64,000 bases of DNA from JAKFWI01 sp031399165 (GTDB lineage Bacteria > Pseudomonadota > Alphaproteobacteria > Caulobacterales > Aquidulcibacteraceae). Below the pieces are notes generated by a model. That model saw only the letters and a program-made list of their open reading frames with translations. It searched no databases and was not told where the DNA came from. Shown here in pieces: positions 30,654-38,937 of this stretch. The stretch is from NCBI GenBank assembly GCA_031399165.1, contig JANNOO010000037.1, positions 1 through 64,000 of the forward strand, read 5' to 3'. The translations under genes and the position numbers were made by a program. Position 1 is the stretch's first letter, and each line of letters begins with the position of its first letter.

Positions 30654-31147
30654 AGCCCGGGCAGCTTCGGCGCCGCCTGCTTGACGTTGCCGCCTTCGGC
30701 TTTGACCGCGCCGCCGCCGGTGGCGCGGCGAATGGATTCCTGATCTTCCGTGCTCAGCGTGGCCGCGGGCGCCAGGAGCTTGTCGGCGTAGTCCTGCGGC
30801 TTGTGGACCAGCGCGGCGCCTTCGAAATCGACCTGAGTGCGGATCGTGGGATCGACCGCCGCTGCGCCGGCCTTGGCCACGAGCAGCTTTTCACCTTCAG
30901 AAGCGTTGGCGCCGAGATCGGCGCCGAACACGGCGGCGCGCGGAGCGGGGCTGGAATCGCCCGGACGGGCGTCGCCCGGACGCGGCGGACGCAGCGCATA
31001 ATCTGGCGGCACGACCAGCGGCGCCTTGGTGATCACCCGGAACTCATCCGGTGCGGTTCGTTCGAGGCCCAGCGCGCGCTGCGTGCCCTGGCAGCCGCTG
31101 ACGGTCGCCGCGGCCATTACGCCCGCCAGTATCAGAGTAGTCCTCAT
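30650..31147 (-). CDS. DUF3035 lipoprotein (BamF-like)
   Basis: 165 residues with a lipoprotein signal (MRTTLILAGVMAAATVSGCQ, lipobox VSGC). The conserved block APDEFRVITKAPLVVPPDY, followed by LRPP, matches DUF3035. In Caulobacter the protein of this type (BamF) is a subunit of the outer-membrane assembly complex. It lies between lspA, which processes lipoproteins, and the M16 pair. Confidence 0.82.
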   Translation of the reverse strand: MRTTLILAGVMAAATVSGCQGTQRALGLERTAPDEFRVITKAPLVVPPDYALRPPRPGDARPGDSSPAPRAAVFGADLGANASEGEKLLVAKAGAAAVDPTIRTQVDFEGAALVHKPQDYADKLLAPAATLSTEDQESIRRATGGGAVKAEGGNVKQAAPKLPGL

Positions 31148-31176
31148 TGTATCTGCTCTCCGGTTTGACCCGTGTT

Positions 31177-31716
31177 CTACTTGTCCGGCCCGCCTTCGCC
31201 AAGGCGGGCATCCAGTGGCTGCGTGGCCGGTTTGGGCTTTTCCTCGCCATGAACGAGGTAATCAAGCACCAGCAGCGCCGCGCCGACCGAAATCCCCGCA
31301 TCCGCGACGTTGAACACCCAGGGGAAAAACAGCCCCGAAAAGTCCAGAAAATCGACCACATAGCCGAAGCGCAGCCGGTCAACCATGTTGCCGAGCGCGC
31401 CGCCAACGACCATCGCCAATGCCGCGATCGTGAGCCGCCGCTCGGCATGGCGCATCCACATCAGAAAGATGAAAGCGATTCCGCCCGACAGCGCCATGAG
31501 CCCCCAGCGCTCAATATCGGAGCCCGCGCGCAACATCCCGAAGCTAACGCCATAATTGCGCACGAAGGTCAGGTCGAAAATCGGGCTGACCTCGATCGCC
31601 CCGCGCTGGGGCAGGTAGATGATTTCCAGCACCCACCATTTCGAAATCTGGTCGGCGAGCAGCACGAAGGCCGCCAGCGACAGGCCTTGAATGAACGGGG
31701 CTCGTTTATCGCCCAT
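31177..31716 (-). CDS. lspA: Lipoprotein signal peptidase II
   Basis: A 179-residue inner-membrane aspartyl protease that cleaves prolipoprotein signals. Four membrane helices and both catalytic Asp are visible (GNMVDRLRFG; FNVADAGISVG). The ATG at 31716 lies inside the 3' end of ileS (11-base overlap), so the two are probably translated together. The classic ileS-lspA order is kept. Confidence 0.96.
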   Translation of the reverse strand: MGDKRAPFIQGLSLAAFVLLADQISKWWVLEIIYLPQRGAIEVSPIFDLTFVRNYGVSFGMLRAGSDIERWGLMALSGGIAFIFLMWMRHAERRLTIAALAMVVGGALGNMVDRLRFGYVVDFLDFSGLFFPWVFNVADAGISVGAALLVLDYLVHGEEKPKPATQPLDARLGEGGPDK

Positions 31717-34700
31717 GCGTACTATCCCAATGGGCGACGGCGTCGGCGTCGCGGAGCGAAAGATCAGGGTAGCGTAAATCTTGTCCGACTTCGGGCAGGA
31801 TTCTCCACGAACGGGCGCATTTGGCGCCCGGCGCCCGCTCCGGGACGACCCAGACGCCAGGAACCTCAGGCAGACTGAACGCGCCCGCCGGCCCTTCGCC
31901 CGCCTCGATCGTGATCGAGCTTGTGATGCAAAGCTCGGCCATGTCCGCCTTCTTGGCCGGGCCAAGCAGGACTGGATCGGCGATGAACACGCGCGGGGCG
32001 GCTTCCAGTGAAGCCCCGATCCGCTTTTCCCGCCGCTCCACTTCCAGCGCGCCCGTCACCACCGCGCGCACTTTCCTCAGCTGCGCGATTTCGGCGGCGG
32101 CGTCCTCGTTCCGCCAGATGTCCGGCGTTTCGGGAAACTGCCGCAGATGCACCGACACGGCGTCCGGGTAGCGGGTGGTCCAGGTCTCTTCCATGGTGAA
32201 TGGCATCAGCGGCGCCAGCCACGCGGTCAGCCTCTGGAACACTTCATCCAGCACCGAGCGGCACGCGCGCCGGCGCAGCGCATCGGGCCGGTCGCAATAC
32301 AGGCTGTCCTTGCGCACATCGACGTAGAACGCCGACAGATCGACATTGCAGAATTCCACGATCGCGCCGAGCGCCGCGCGGAACTCATACGTCTCGTATC
32401 CCTTGCGCACCGCCTGATCGACTTCCCACAGCCGGTGCAGCAGCCAGCGTTCAAGCAGGGGGAGTCCTGCCTCCCCCTCGATGGGGGAGGTGTCGGCGCG
32501 CAGCGACGACGGAGGGGGTGATGTCTGTGACGATGGGGTTTGAGCCGCCAGAGGCTCAACGCCTTCTGTAGCGGCCCCACCCCCTCCGGCCGCTTCGCGG
32601 CCACCTCCCCCATCGAGGGGGAGGTAAACTCGCTCTTCCTCGCTAAACCCATTCAGCGCGCCGAGCAGATAGCGCAGCGTGTTGCGCAGCTTGCGATACG
32701 TCTCCGAGCCCTGGTCGATGATGTTCTTGCCCATGCGCAGGTCATCGCCGTAATCGGCGCCGGCGATCGCCACGCGCAGGATTTCGATGCCGTATTGCCT
32801 GGCCACGTCCATCGGCTCGACGCCGTTGTTCAGCGACTTGCTCATCTTGCGGCCGTCTTCCGCGACGACGAAGCCGTGCGTCACCACCGCCTTGAACGGT
32901 GCGCGCCCGCGCGTGGCCGTGCCTTCGAGCAGCGAAGACTGAAACCAGCCGCGATGCTGGTCCGAGCCTTCGAGATAAACATCCGCTGGCCAGTGGAAAC
33001 TCTCGCGCGTCGGCGCGTCCGGCCCGCCGAGCACGAACGCATGCGTCGAACCGGAATCGAACCAGACGTCGAGAATGTCTTCGACCTTCTCGTAATCCTC
33101 GGCCTTGTAATTCGCCCCGAGGAAAACCTGCGCATCCGTAGTCCACCACGCATCGGCGCCGCCCGCGCGCATGGCTTCGACGATACGCGCATCCACTTCA
33201 TCATCCTGCAGGATCGCGCCAGTCCGCTGCTCCACGAACATCGCCAGCGGCACGCCCCAATTACGCTGGCGAGAGACAAGCCAGTCAGGCCGATCGTCGA
33301 TCATGCCGCCGATGCGGTTTTTGCCCATCGCCGGATAGAACGCCGTCTCATCGACGGACTGGCGCGCCAGCTCACGTAAAGTCTTGCCATCGCGGAATGG
33401 CTTGTCCATCGCCACGAACCATTGCGGCGTAGCCCGGAAGATCACCGGCGCCTTGGAGCGCCACGAATGCGGATAGGAGTGTTTGATCAGCCCGCGCGCA
33501 AGCAAATTGCCATGCGCGATAAGCGCTTCAATGACAGCCTTGTTCGCCGGCCCATCCTTGCCCTGGTTCTTACCCTCAAGCGTGATGATCTCTTCGCCAT
33601 TGAACCCCGGCGCGATCAGCTTGCCGTCTGGATCGACGGTTTTCGGAATCCCATCGAGCGGGAATTTGTGCGCCAGCCAGACATTGTAATCGTCCACGCC
33701 ATGTCCCGGCGCCGTATGCACGAAGCCCGTGCCCGTATCGTCCGTAACGTGATCACCGGCGAGCAATGGAACAAGGAACGCGTACGCGCCTTCGGGATCC
33801 CAGCCAGTCAATGGATGATAGCATTTAGATTCGTCATCGAGCAGTGGCTCGAGCGAGAGGCGACGCCACTTCGCAACTTTTGCAGCGGCAAACGTATCTG
33901 CGGCCAACTTGTCAGCAAGGACGAATTGCTCGCCCACGTTGGCCCAAGGCGCGAACGGTAGATTCTCTTCGAGCGCCTCCACTTCGTAGATGCCATACGA
34001 AATTTTCGGGTTGAAAGCGACCGCACGGTTGCCAGGTATCGTCCAGGGCGTCGTTGTCCAGATGACAACCGACGCACCTTTGAACTCTGTCGGATCGCCA
34101 CTCTTAAAACCCAAGACCGCGACCGGAAACTTCACCCAGATCGCGGTGCTCGTCTTGTCCTCGTACTCGACCTCCGCCTCAGCCAGGCTCGTGCGCTCCA
34201 CCGGGCTCCACATCACCGGCTTGCTGCCGCGATACACAAGCCCCGTGCGCACGACCTTCATCCACTCGGCGGCGATCGCGGCTTCGGCCGCGTAGCTCAT
34301 CGTCGAATAATAGTTCTTCCAATCGCCCTCGATGCCGAGGCGGCGAAATTCCACGAGCTGCTGCGGAATCCATTTGTCCGCATACGCGCGACATGCGCGG
34401 CGAAACTCAACCGGATCGATCTCATGTTTCTTGCGCCCCGCCTTGCGGAAATCTTCCTCGACCTTCCACTCGATCGGCAGGCCGTGACAATCCCAGCCGG
34501 GAACGTAGTCGGCGTCAAAGCCAGCCATCTGTTTCGAGCGGACGATGAAGTCCTTCAGGATCTTGTTTTCCGCGTGCCCGATATGGATCGCGCCATTCGC
34601 GTAAGGCGGGCCGTCGTGCAGCACGAATTTTGGCCGCGCCGCGCCGTCCGCGCGCAGCTTGTCGTACAAACCGATCTCGTCCCATTTCGCGATCCATTGC

Positions 34701-34825
34701 GGTTCGCGCGCGGGCAATCCTGCCTTCATCGGAAATTGCGTTTCCGGCAGGAACAGGGTTTCGCGGTAATCCCGCCCGGCAGGTTTATCAGTTGCGGGCG
34801 ATGGCGCCGGTTGGTCGGCGGGCAT
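31706..34825 (-). CDS. ileS: Isoleucyl-tRNA synthetase with repeat-encoded insert
   Basis: A 1039-residue class I synthetase charging tRNA-Ile, with the editing (CP1) domain. HIGH is at residues 81-84 and KMSKS at about 660-664; WTTTPWTIPGN and DTGTGFVHTAPGHG belong to the editing domain. After RNTLRYLLGALNGFSEEERV a low-complexity block of about 54 residues (734-787, Gly/Ala then Ser/Pro/Thr-rich) interrupts the protein. LPLLERWLLHRL then resumes the anticodon-binding domain. The block is encoded by a palindromic repeat. The insertion point corresponds to the loop after NGFDP in E. coli IleRS. The C-terminal zinc site is reduced to AKCARSW. Confidence 0.96.
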   Translation of the reverse strand: MPADQPAPSPATDKPAGRDYRETLFLPETQFPMKAGLPAREPQWIAKWDEIGLYDKLRADGAARPKFVLHDGPPYANGAIHIGHAENKILKDFIVRSKQMAGFDADYVPGWDCHGLPIEWKVEEDFRKAGRKKHEIDPVEFRRACRAYADKWIPQQLVEFRRLGIEGDWKNYYSTMSYAAEAAIAAEWMKVVRTGLVYRGSKPVMWSPVERTSLAEAEVEYEDKTSTAIWVKFPVAVLGFKSGDPTEFKGASVVIWTTTPWTIPGNRAVAFNPKISYGIYEVEALEENLPFAPWANVGEQFVLADKLAADTFAAAKVAKWRRLSLEPLLDDESKCYHPLTGWDPEGAYAFLVPLLAGDHVTDDTGTGFVHTAPGHGVDDYNVWLAHKFPLDGIPKTVDPDGKLIAPGFNGEEIITLEGKNQGKDGPANKAVIEALIAHGNLLARGLIKHSYPHSWRSKAPVIFRATPQWFVAMDKPFRDGKTLRELARQSVDETAFYPAMGKNRIGGMIDDRPDWLVSRQRNWGVPLAMFVEQRTGAILQDDEVDARIVEAMRAGGADAWWTTDAQVFLGANYKAEDYEKVEDILDVWFDSGSTHAFVLGGPDAPTRESFHWPADVYLEGSDQHRGWFQSSLLEGTATRGRAPFKAVVTHGFVVAEDGRKMSKSLNNGVEPMDVARQYGIEILRVAIAGADYGDDLRMGKNIIDQGSETYRKLRNTLRYLLGALNGFSEEERVYLPLDGGGGREAAGGGGAATEGVEPLAAQTPSSQTSPPPSSLRADTSPIEGEAGLPLLERWLLHRLWEVDQAVRKGYETYEFRAALGAIVEFCNVDLSAFYVDVRKDSLYCDRPDALRRRACRSVLDEVFQRLTAWLAPLMPFTMEETWTTRYPDAVSVHLRQFPETPDIWRNEDAAAEIAQLRKVRAVVTGALEVERREKRIGASLEAAPRVFIADPVLLGPAKKADMAELCITSSITIEAGEGPAGAFSLPEVPGVWVVPERAPGAKCARSWRILPEVGQDLRYPDLSLRDADAVAHWDSTHGR
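32469..32625. repeat. Palindromic element inserted in frame in ileS
   Basis: A ~157-base element with ends CCTCCCCCTCGATGGGGGAGG and CCTCCCCCATCGAGGGGGAGG as inverted repeats. Inner right motif is CCGGCCGCTTCGCGGCCACC, inner left GTCGGCGCGCAGCGACGACGG. It is free of stops in the ileS frame and encodes residues running from LPLDGGGG to SPIEGEAG. Confidence 0.85.
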
Positions 34826-35200
34826 GAACGTTTTCTCCGTCGAGTAGGGACGAGCGGGCTTTCCCGGCGCGGGCCTTTATCAGCCGCGGGCCGGGCCGCT
34901 AATTCGACGAGGAATCGCCAAGGCGGGCATGGGGCGGGGGTCTAACAAACCCCGGCCTGACGGTCTAGGCGCACGCCGGGTGCGTAGCTGGTATGCAAGC
35001 GAATGCGCTTGCGCCGCCCCGTGCCTTAGGGGTAAGCGCCCCGGCCTGCTAGGCAGGCGACGGAACGAACCCGCCTCTCCCGCCGTTTTCTGCCCGACCG
35101 GGGCCCATCCGGCCGCACTTCGAGGGGCACGCTTCGCGCCATGAACGCCTTACGCCGCCGCAGCGCCGCCACACGAGCCGCAAAACCTTCAGAGGTCAGC
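34826..35200. other. Structured non-coding spacer between ileS and gpx
   Basis: 375 bases with no gene beyond a short frame. Five short stems follow one another: GGGGT/ACCCC (34937-34953), CGCAC/GTGCG (34970-34984), GCAAGCG/CGCTTGC (34995-35012), CCCC/GGGG (35017-35032) and GCCTGC/GCAGGC (35044-35058). It could be a structured RNA or promoter region. No tRNA could be folded. Confidence 0.4.
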
Positions 35201-35683
35201 ATGGCCAGCGCCCACGATTTTTCGTTTCACAAGCTCACTGGCGGCGAAATTGCCCTACGCCAGTTCGCCGGCAAGCCAATCCTCGTCGTCAATGTCGCCA
35301 GCGCCTGCGGGTTCACGCCGCAATACCGCGAACTGCAATCGCTTTGGGAGGCCAAGAAAGACGCCGGGCTGATCGTGCTCGGCGTGCCGTCCAACGATTT
35401 TGGCGCCCAGGAACAGGGCAATGAGGAAGCGATCAAGACGTTCTGCGATGCGCAGTACCACATCACCTTCCCGATGACCGGAAAGGTCGATATTGGCGGC
35501 CAAAACCGCCACCCATTTTATGAGTGGATCGCCAAAGAGCTTGGCGCTGAAGCGTTACCGCGCTGGAATTTCCATAAATTTCTGATCGGCAAGGACGGGC
35601 ATATCGAGGCGGCGTTCCCCTCCAAGGTCACACCGCTCGGCCCGACCATGATCGCGGCCGTCGAAAAGGCCCTGAACGCCTGA
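35201..35683 (+). CDS. Glutathione peroxidase family protein
   Basis: 160-residue thiol peroxidase. The catalytic Cys is in VASACGFTPQY (Cys, not selenocysteine), Gln in FGAQEQG and Trp in RWNFHKFLI; the spacing fits the GPx triad. The start ATG 35201 has AGAGGT upstream; an ATG at 35141 is in frame but adds 20 Arg-rich residues. It removes peroxides in the cytoplasm, probably using thioredoxin as in other bacterial Cys-GPx. Confidence 0.93.
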   Translation: MASAHDFSFHKLTGGEIALRQFAGKPILVVNVASACGFTPQYRELQSLWEAKKDAGLIVLGVPSNDFGAQEQGNEEAIKTFCDAQYHITFPMTGKVDIGGQNRHPFYEWIAKELGAEALPRWNFHKFLIGKDGHIEAAFPSKVTPLGPTMIAAVEKALNA

Positions 35684-35732
35684 GCCGGCCAGTTCATCCG
35701 CAGTTCAGGCGACAGGCGGCACAGTCCGCCGC

Positions 35733-36584
35733 ATGAAACGCAATCTCCTCTTCGCAGCGGCCACCGCAGCCCTTCTGACAGTTTCAGCGCTACCGGCTTA
35801 CGCCGGCGCCGGCGCGATCGGCGCGGCCCAAGCCGAAAATAACGATCGCGGCCGTGGAAACGGCGGCGGCGAGCGCCGTCAGGAAAGCCCTCGCAACAAT
35901 GATGGCGACGGCCGCCCGAACCGCGGCGATGACGGCGGGCAGCGCCAGGCGCAGCCGCAGCCGCGCCCACAGCAGGAATTCCGCAACAACGATAACGGCA
36001 GCGACCGCCGCCAGTGGCAGGGCCAGACCCGCGATAACAACCGCTGGGCCGGCCAGCCGGAGCGACCGCGCCCGCAACAAGGCTTGCGCGATGGCGATAA
36101 TCAGCGCCGCATCGACAACAACCGCCCGAACAACAACGACCGGCGGTTCGACAATAACAATCGTCCCAATGACGATCGCCGCTGGGCTGGGAACAACAAC
36201 AACGACCGCCGCTGGAATGACAATAACCGCCGCGCAAACAACGGCTGGAACCATGGCTGGAACGACAACCGCAACCGGCGCTCCTATGCGGCGATCCCGT
36301 ATGGCGGCTATTTCGGCCCCAGCTACGGCTCGATCGTCTCGCGCTATTACGGCCGCAACTACGTCTATTACGGCTCGCGCCCGTCATGGGGTGGCGGCTG
36401 GAACCGGCCTTATCGAGTCGGCTATCTGTTGCCGCCGTCGCTCTACTGCACGGCGGTGCCGTATGACCTGTATTACGACCTGCCGCCGCCGCCCTATGGC
36501 TACGATTACGCCCTCTGCGGCCGCGACATCCTGCTCGTCGGCCTCGACTCCAATCTGGTGATCGACGCCATCGTCGGCTGGTGA
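35733..36584 (+). CDS. RcnB-like exported protein with Asn/Arg/Asp-rich tract
   Basis: 283 residues. A Sec signal (MKRNLLFAAATAALLTVSALPAYA) is followed by a long low-complexity region (residues 35-185) of Asn, Arg, Asp and Gln with recurring NNDRRW/DNNRR units. The C-terminal domain (YRVGYLLPPSLY, YDLPPPPYGYDYALCGRDILLV, VIDAIVGW) matches the RcnB family, a periplasmic protein modulating Ni/Co export in E. coli. No rcnA partner is nearby, so metal function is inference. Confidence 0.78.
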   Translation: MKRNLLFAAATAALLTVSALPAYAGAGAIGAAQAENNDRGRGNGGGERRQESPRNNDGDGRPNRGDDGGQRQAQPQPRPQQEFRNNDNGSDRRQWQGQTRDNNRWAGQPERPRPQQGLRDGDNQRRIDNNRPNNNDRRFDNNNRPNDDRRWAGNNNNDRRWNDNNRRANNGWNHGWNDNRNRRSYAAIPYGGYFGPSYGSIVSRYYGRNYVYYGSRPSWGGGWNRPYRVGYLLPPSLYCTAVPYDLYYDLPPPPYGYDYALCGRDILLVGLDSNLVIDAIVGW

Positions 36585-36624
36585 ATTAAAGCCCGGCGCT
36601 GCGCTTTGCCCTGTGGGTAACGGC

Positions 36625-36652
36625 TTGACGCCGCGGCGGACGCAGCCTATCT
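36625..36652 (+). promoter_or_regulatory. Probable groES promoter
   Basis: TTGACG (36625-36630) and CTATCT (36647-36652) are separated by 16 bases, just before the CIRCE-like repeat. Spacing and placement fit a housekeeping or heat-shock promoter of groESL. Confidence 0.5.
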
Positions 36653-36660
36653 CCCGGCCG

Positions 36661-36687
36661 TTAGCAACCGCGTCCGCCGAGTGCCAG
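36661..36687. promoter_or_regulatory. Degenerate CIRCE element (HrcA operator)
   Basis: TTAGCAACC-N9-GAGTGCCAG, with exactly nine bases between arms. Each arm matches seven of nine positions of the CIRCE consensus TTAGCACTC-N9-GAGTGCTAA. It lies downstream of the groES promoter, the standard place for HrcA repression. Confidence 0.7.
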
Positions 36688-36743
36688 AGCGCAGGACGGC
36701 ACGGTGCTACGGCTTATAAACTTGTGATATCAAGGAGATAGAA

Positions 36744-37061
36744 GTGGCGAAATTCCGTCCGCTCCACGATCGCGTGCTGGTCCGCCGGGTCAAGGAAGAA
36801 GAAAAGACCAAAGGTGGGATCATCATCCCCGATACGGCTCAGGAAAAGCCTCAGGAAGGCGAAATCATCGCCGTCGGCCCGGGCGGCCGCGACGAAGCTG
36901 GCAAGCTGATCGAACTCGACGTGAAAATCGGCGACCGCATCCTGTTCGGCAAATGGTCAGGCACCGAGGTCAAGATCGACGGCGAAGAGCTGCTGATCAT
37001 GAAGGAAAGCGACGTTCTCGGCGTCATCGACGCCCCGAAGGCCGCCAAAAAAGCCGCCTAA
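36744..37061 (+). CDS. groES: Co-chaperonin GroES
   Basis: 105-residue lid of the GroEL chaperonin. KFRPLHDRVLVRRVKEEEKT, the mobile loop TKGGIIIPDTAQEKPQEGEI and the C-terminal SDVLGVID are canonical. The start is GTG 36744 behind AAGGAG. First gene of groESL. Confidence 0.97.
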   Translation: MAKFRPLHDRVLVRRVKEEEKTKGGIIIPDTAQEKPQEGEIIAVGPGGRDEAGKLIELDVKIGDRILFGKWSGTEVKIDGEELLIMKESDVLGVIDAPKAAKKAA

Positions 37062-37108
37062 CCCCCAATCCTTCTTTCAAAGAAGCCGCAACTTAAGAGG
37101 TACTCCCC

Positions 37109-38761
37109 ATGGCAGCGAAAGTTGTCTCATTCGGCTCTGACGCGCGTGAGCGCATGCTCGCCGGCGTCGATATTCTCGCCAACGCGGTAAAAGTGACGCT
37201 CGGCCCCAAAGGCCGCAACGTCGTCATCGAAAAGAGCTTCGGCGCCCCGCGCACCACCAAGGACGGCGTCACGGTCGCCAAGGAAATCGAACTCGAAGAT
37301 AAGTTCATGAACATGGGCGCCCAGCTCATTCGTGAAGTTGCTTCGAAGACCAATGACGAAGCCGGCGATGGCACCACCACCGCCACTGTTCTGGCGCAAG
37401 CCATCGTTCGCGAAGGTATGAAGGCCGTTTCCTCGGGCCGTAACCCGATGGACCTGCGCCGCGGCGTCGATAAAGCCGTTCTCGCCATCGTCGAAGACCT
37501 GAAGGGCCGCGCCCGCAAGGTCAAAGGCTCGGAAGAAATCGCGCAAGTGGGCACGATCTCGGCCAATGGCGACACCAATATCGGCAAGTTCCTCGCCGAT
37601 GCGATGGCCAAGGTCGGCAATGAAGGCGTGATCACGGTTGAGGAAGCCAAGAGCCTCGAAACCGAACTCGAGGTCGTCGAAGGCATGCAGTTCGACCGCG
37701 GCTATCTGTCGGCCTATTTCATTACCAACCCTGACAAGATGGAAGCGATCCTCGAAGATCCAGCCATCCTGCTGTTTGAAAAGAAGCTCTCCAGCCTGCA
37801 GCCGCTGCTCCCCATCCTGGAAGCCGTGGTTCAGAGCGGCAAGCCCCTGCTGATCATCGCTGAAGACGTCGAAGGCGAAGCCCTCGCCACGCTCGTGGTC
37901 AACAAGCTGCGCGGCGGCCTCAAGGTCGCGGCGGTGAAGGCGCCGGGCTTCGGTGATCGCCGCAAGGCCATGCTGGAAGACCTCGCCATCCTCACCGGCG
38001 GCCAGGTCATCAGCGAAGACCTCGGCATCAAGCTGGAAAACGTCACGGTCGACATGCTCGGCAAGGCCAAGAAGGTCGTGATCAAGAAAGACGACACGAC
38101 AGTCGTCGACGGCCTCGGCGCCAAGAAGGACATCCAAGCCCGCGTCGCTCAAATCCGCGCGCAAATCGAAGAGACCACGTCCGACTATGACAAGGAAAAG
38201 CTGCAGGAACGTCTGGCCAAGCTGGCCGGCGGCGTTGCGGTGATCAAGGTCGGCGGCGCGACGGAAGTCGAAGTCAAAGAGCGCAAGGACCGCGTTGATG
38301 ACGCGCTGAACGCCACCCGCGCTGCGGTGGAAGAAGGCATCGTCCCCGGCGGCGGCGTCGCTCTGCTTCGCGCCGCGTTCAAGCTCAACATCACGGGCGA
38401 CAACGAAGACCAGAACGTCGGCATCAACATCAACCGCAAGGCGCTGGAAGCCCCGATCCGTCAGATCGTGGAAAACGCCGGTGTCGAAGGCTCGATCGTT
38501 GTCGGCAAGCTGCGTGAATCGAAGGACGAAAACTTCGGCTTCAACGCGCAAACCGAAGAATATGTCGACATGCTGAAAGCCGGCATCATCGACCCGGTGA
38601 AAGTCGTACGCACGGCGCTGCAAGACGCAGCCTCGGTCGCCGGCCTGATCATCACGACGGAAGCGACCATCGCGGAAGCCCCGAAGCGTGAAAAAGGCGG
38701 CGGCGGCATGCCCGGCGGTATGGGCGGCGGCATGGGCGGCATGGGCGACATGGATTTCTAA
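37109..38761 (+). CDS. groEL: Chaperonin GroEL
   Basis: 550-residue Hsp60 chaperonin that folds proteins in the cytoplasm with GroES. The ATP site GDGTTTATVLAQ, LGPKGRNVVIEKSFGAPR and PGGGVALLRA are present, and the tail ends in Gly/Met repeats (GGMGGGMGGMGDMDF) typical of GroEL. It follows groES by 47 bases. Confidence 0.98.
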   Translation: MAAKVVSFGSDARERMLAGVDILANAVKVTLGPKGRNVVIEKSFGAPRTTKDGVTVAKEIELEDKFMNMGAQLIREVASKTNDEAGDGTTTATVLAQAIVREGMKAVSSGRNPMDLRRGVDKAVLAIVEDLKGRARKVKGSEEIAQVGTISANGDTNIGKFLADAMAKVGNEGVITVEEAKSLETELEVVEGMQFDRGYLSAYFITNPDKMEAILEDPAILLFEKKLSSLQPLLPILEAVVQSGKPLLIIAEDVEGEALATLVVNKLRGGLKVAAVKAPGFGDRRKAMLEDLAILTGGQVISEDLGIKLENVTVDMLGKAKKVVIKKDDTTVVDGLGAKKDIQARVAQIRAQIEETTSDYDKEKLQERLAKLAGGVAVIKVGGATEVEVKERKDRVDDALNATRAAVEEGIVPGGGVALLRAAFKLNITGDNEDQNVGININRKALEAPIRQIVENAGVEGSIVVGKLRESKDENFGFNAQTEEYVDMLKAGIIDPVKVVRTALQDAASVAGLIITTEATIAEAPKREKGGGGMPGGMGGGMGGMGDMDF

Positions 38762-38818
38762 TCCACGCAGCTCAGTCGACACCAAACAAGGATCGCTTTC
38801 GCAGGCGGTCAACGGAAA

Positions 38819-38847
38819 GGGCGGCGTCGCAAGGCGCCGCCCTTTTT
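38819..38847 (+). terminator. Rho-independent terminator after groEL
   Basis: GGCGGCG-TCGCAAGG-CGCCGCC stem followed by CTTTTT, about 60 bases after the groEL stop. Confidence 0.85.
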
Positions 38848-38937
38848 GTATTTGCTGACAGGCAATCGCCTGGCCGACTTTGAGCTAGCGGCCCGACTCA
38901 ACCGATGATATTAAGTGAGAACACTTGGGGAACAAGT

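Noticed and set aside
34980..35090. Possible tRNA (sequence ending near CGAACCCGCCTCTCCCGCC)
   Set aside because: No matching 5' acceptor strand and no proper T-loop or anticodon arm could be found.
36120..36260. Short recurring units resembling a repeat array
   Set aside because: They are coding NNDRRW-type repeats in the RcnB-like protein, not a CRISPR array.
37127..38812. 561-codon minus-strand frame opposite groEL
   Set aside because: Arises from GC-biased third positions of groEL; the sense strand is certain.
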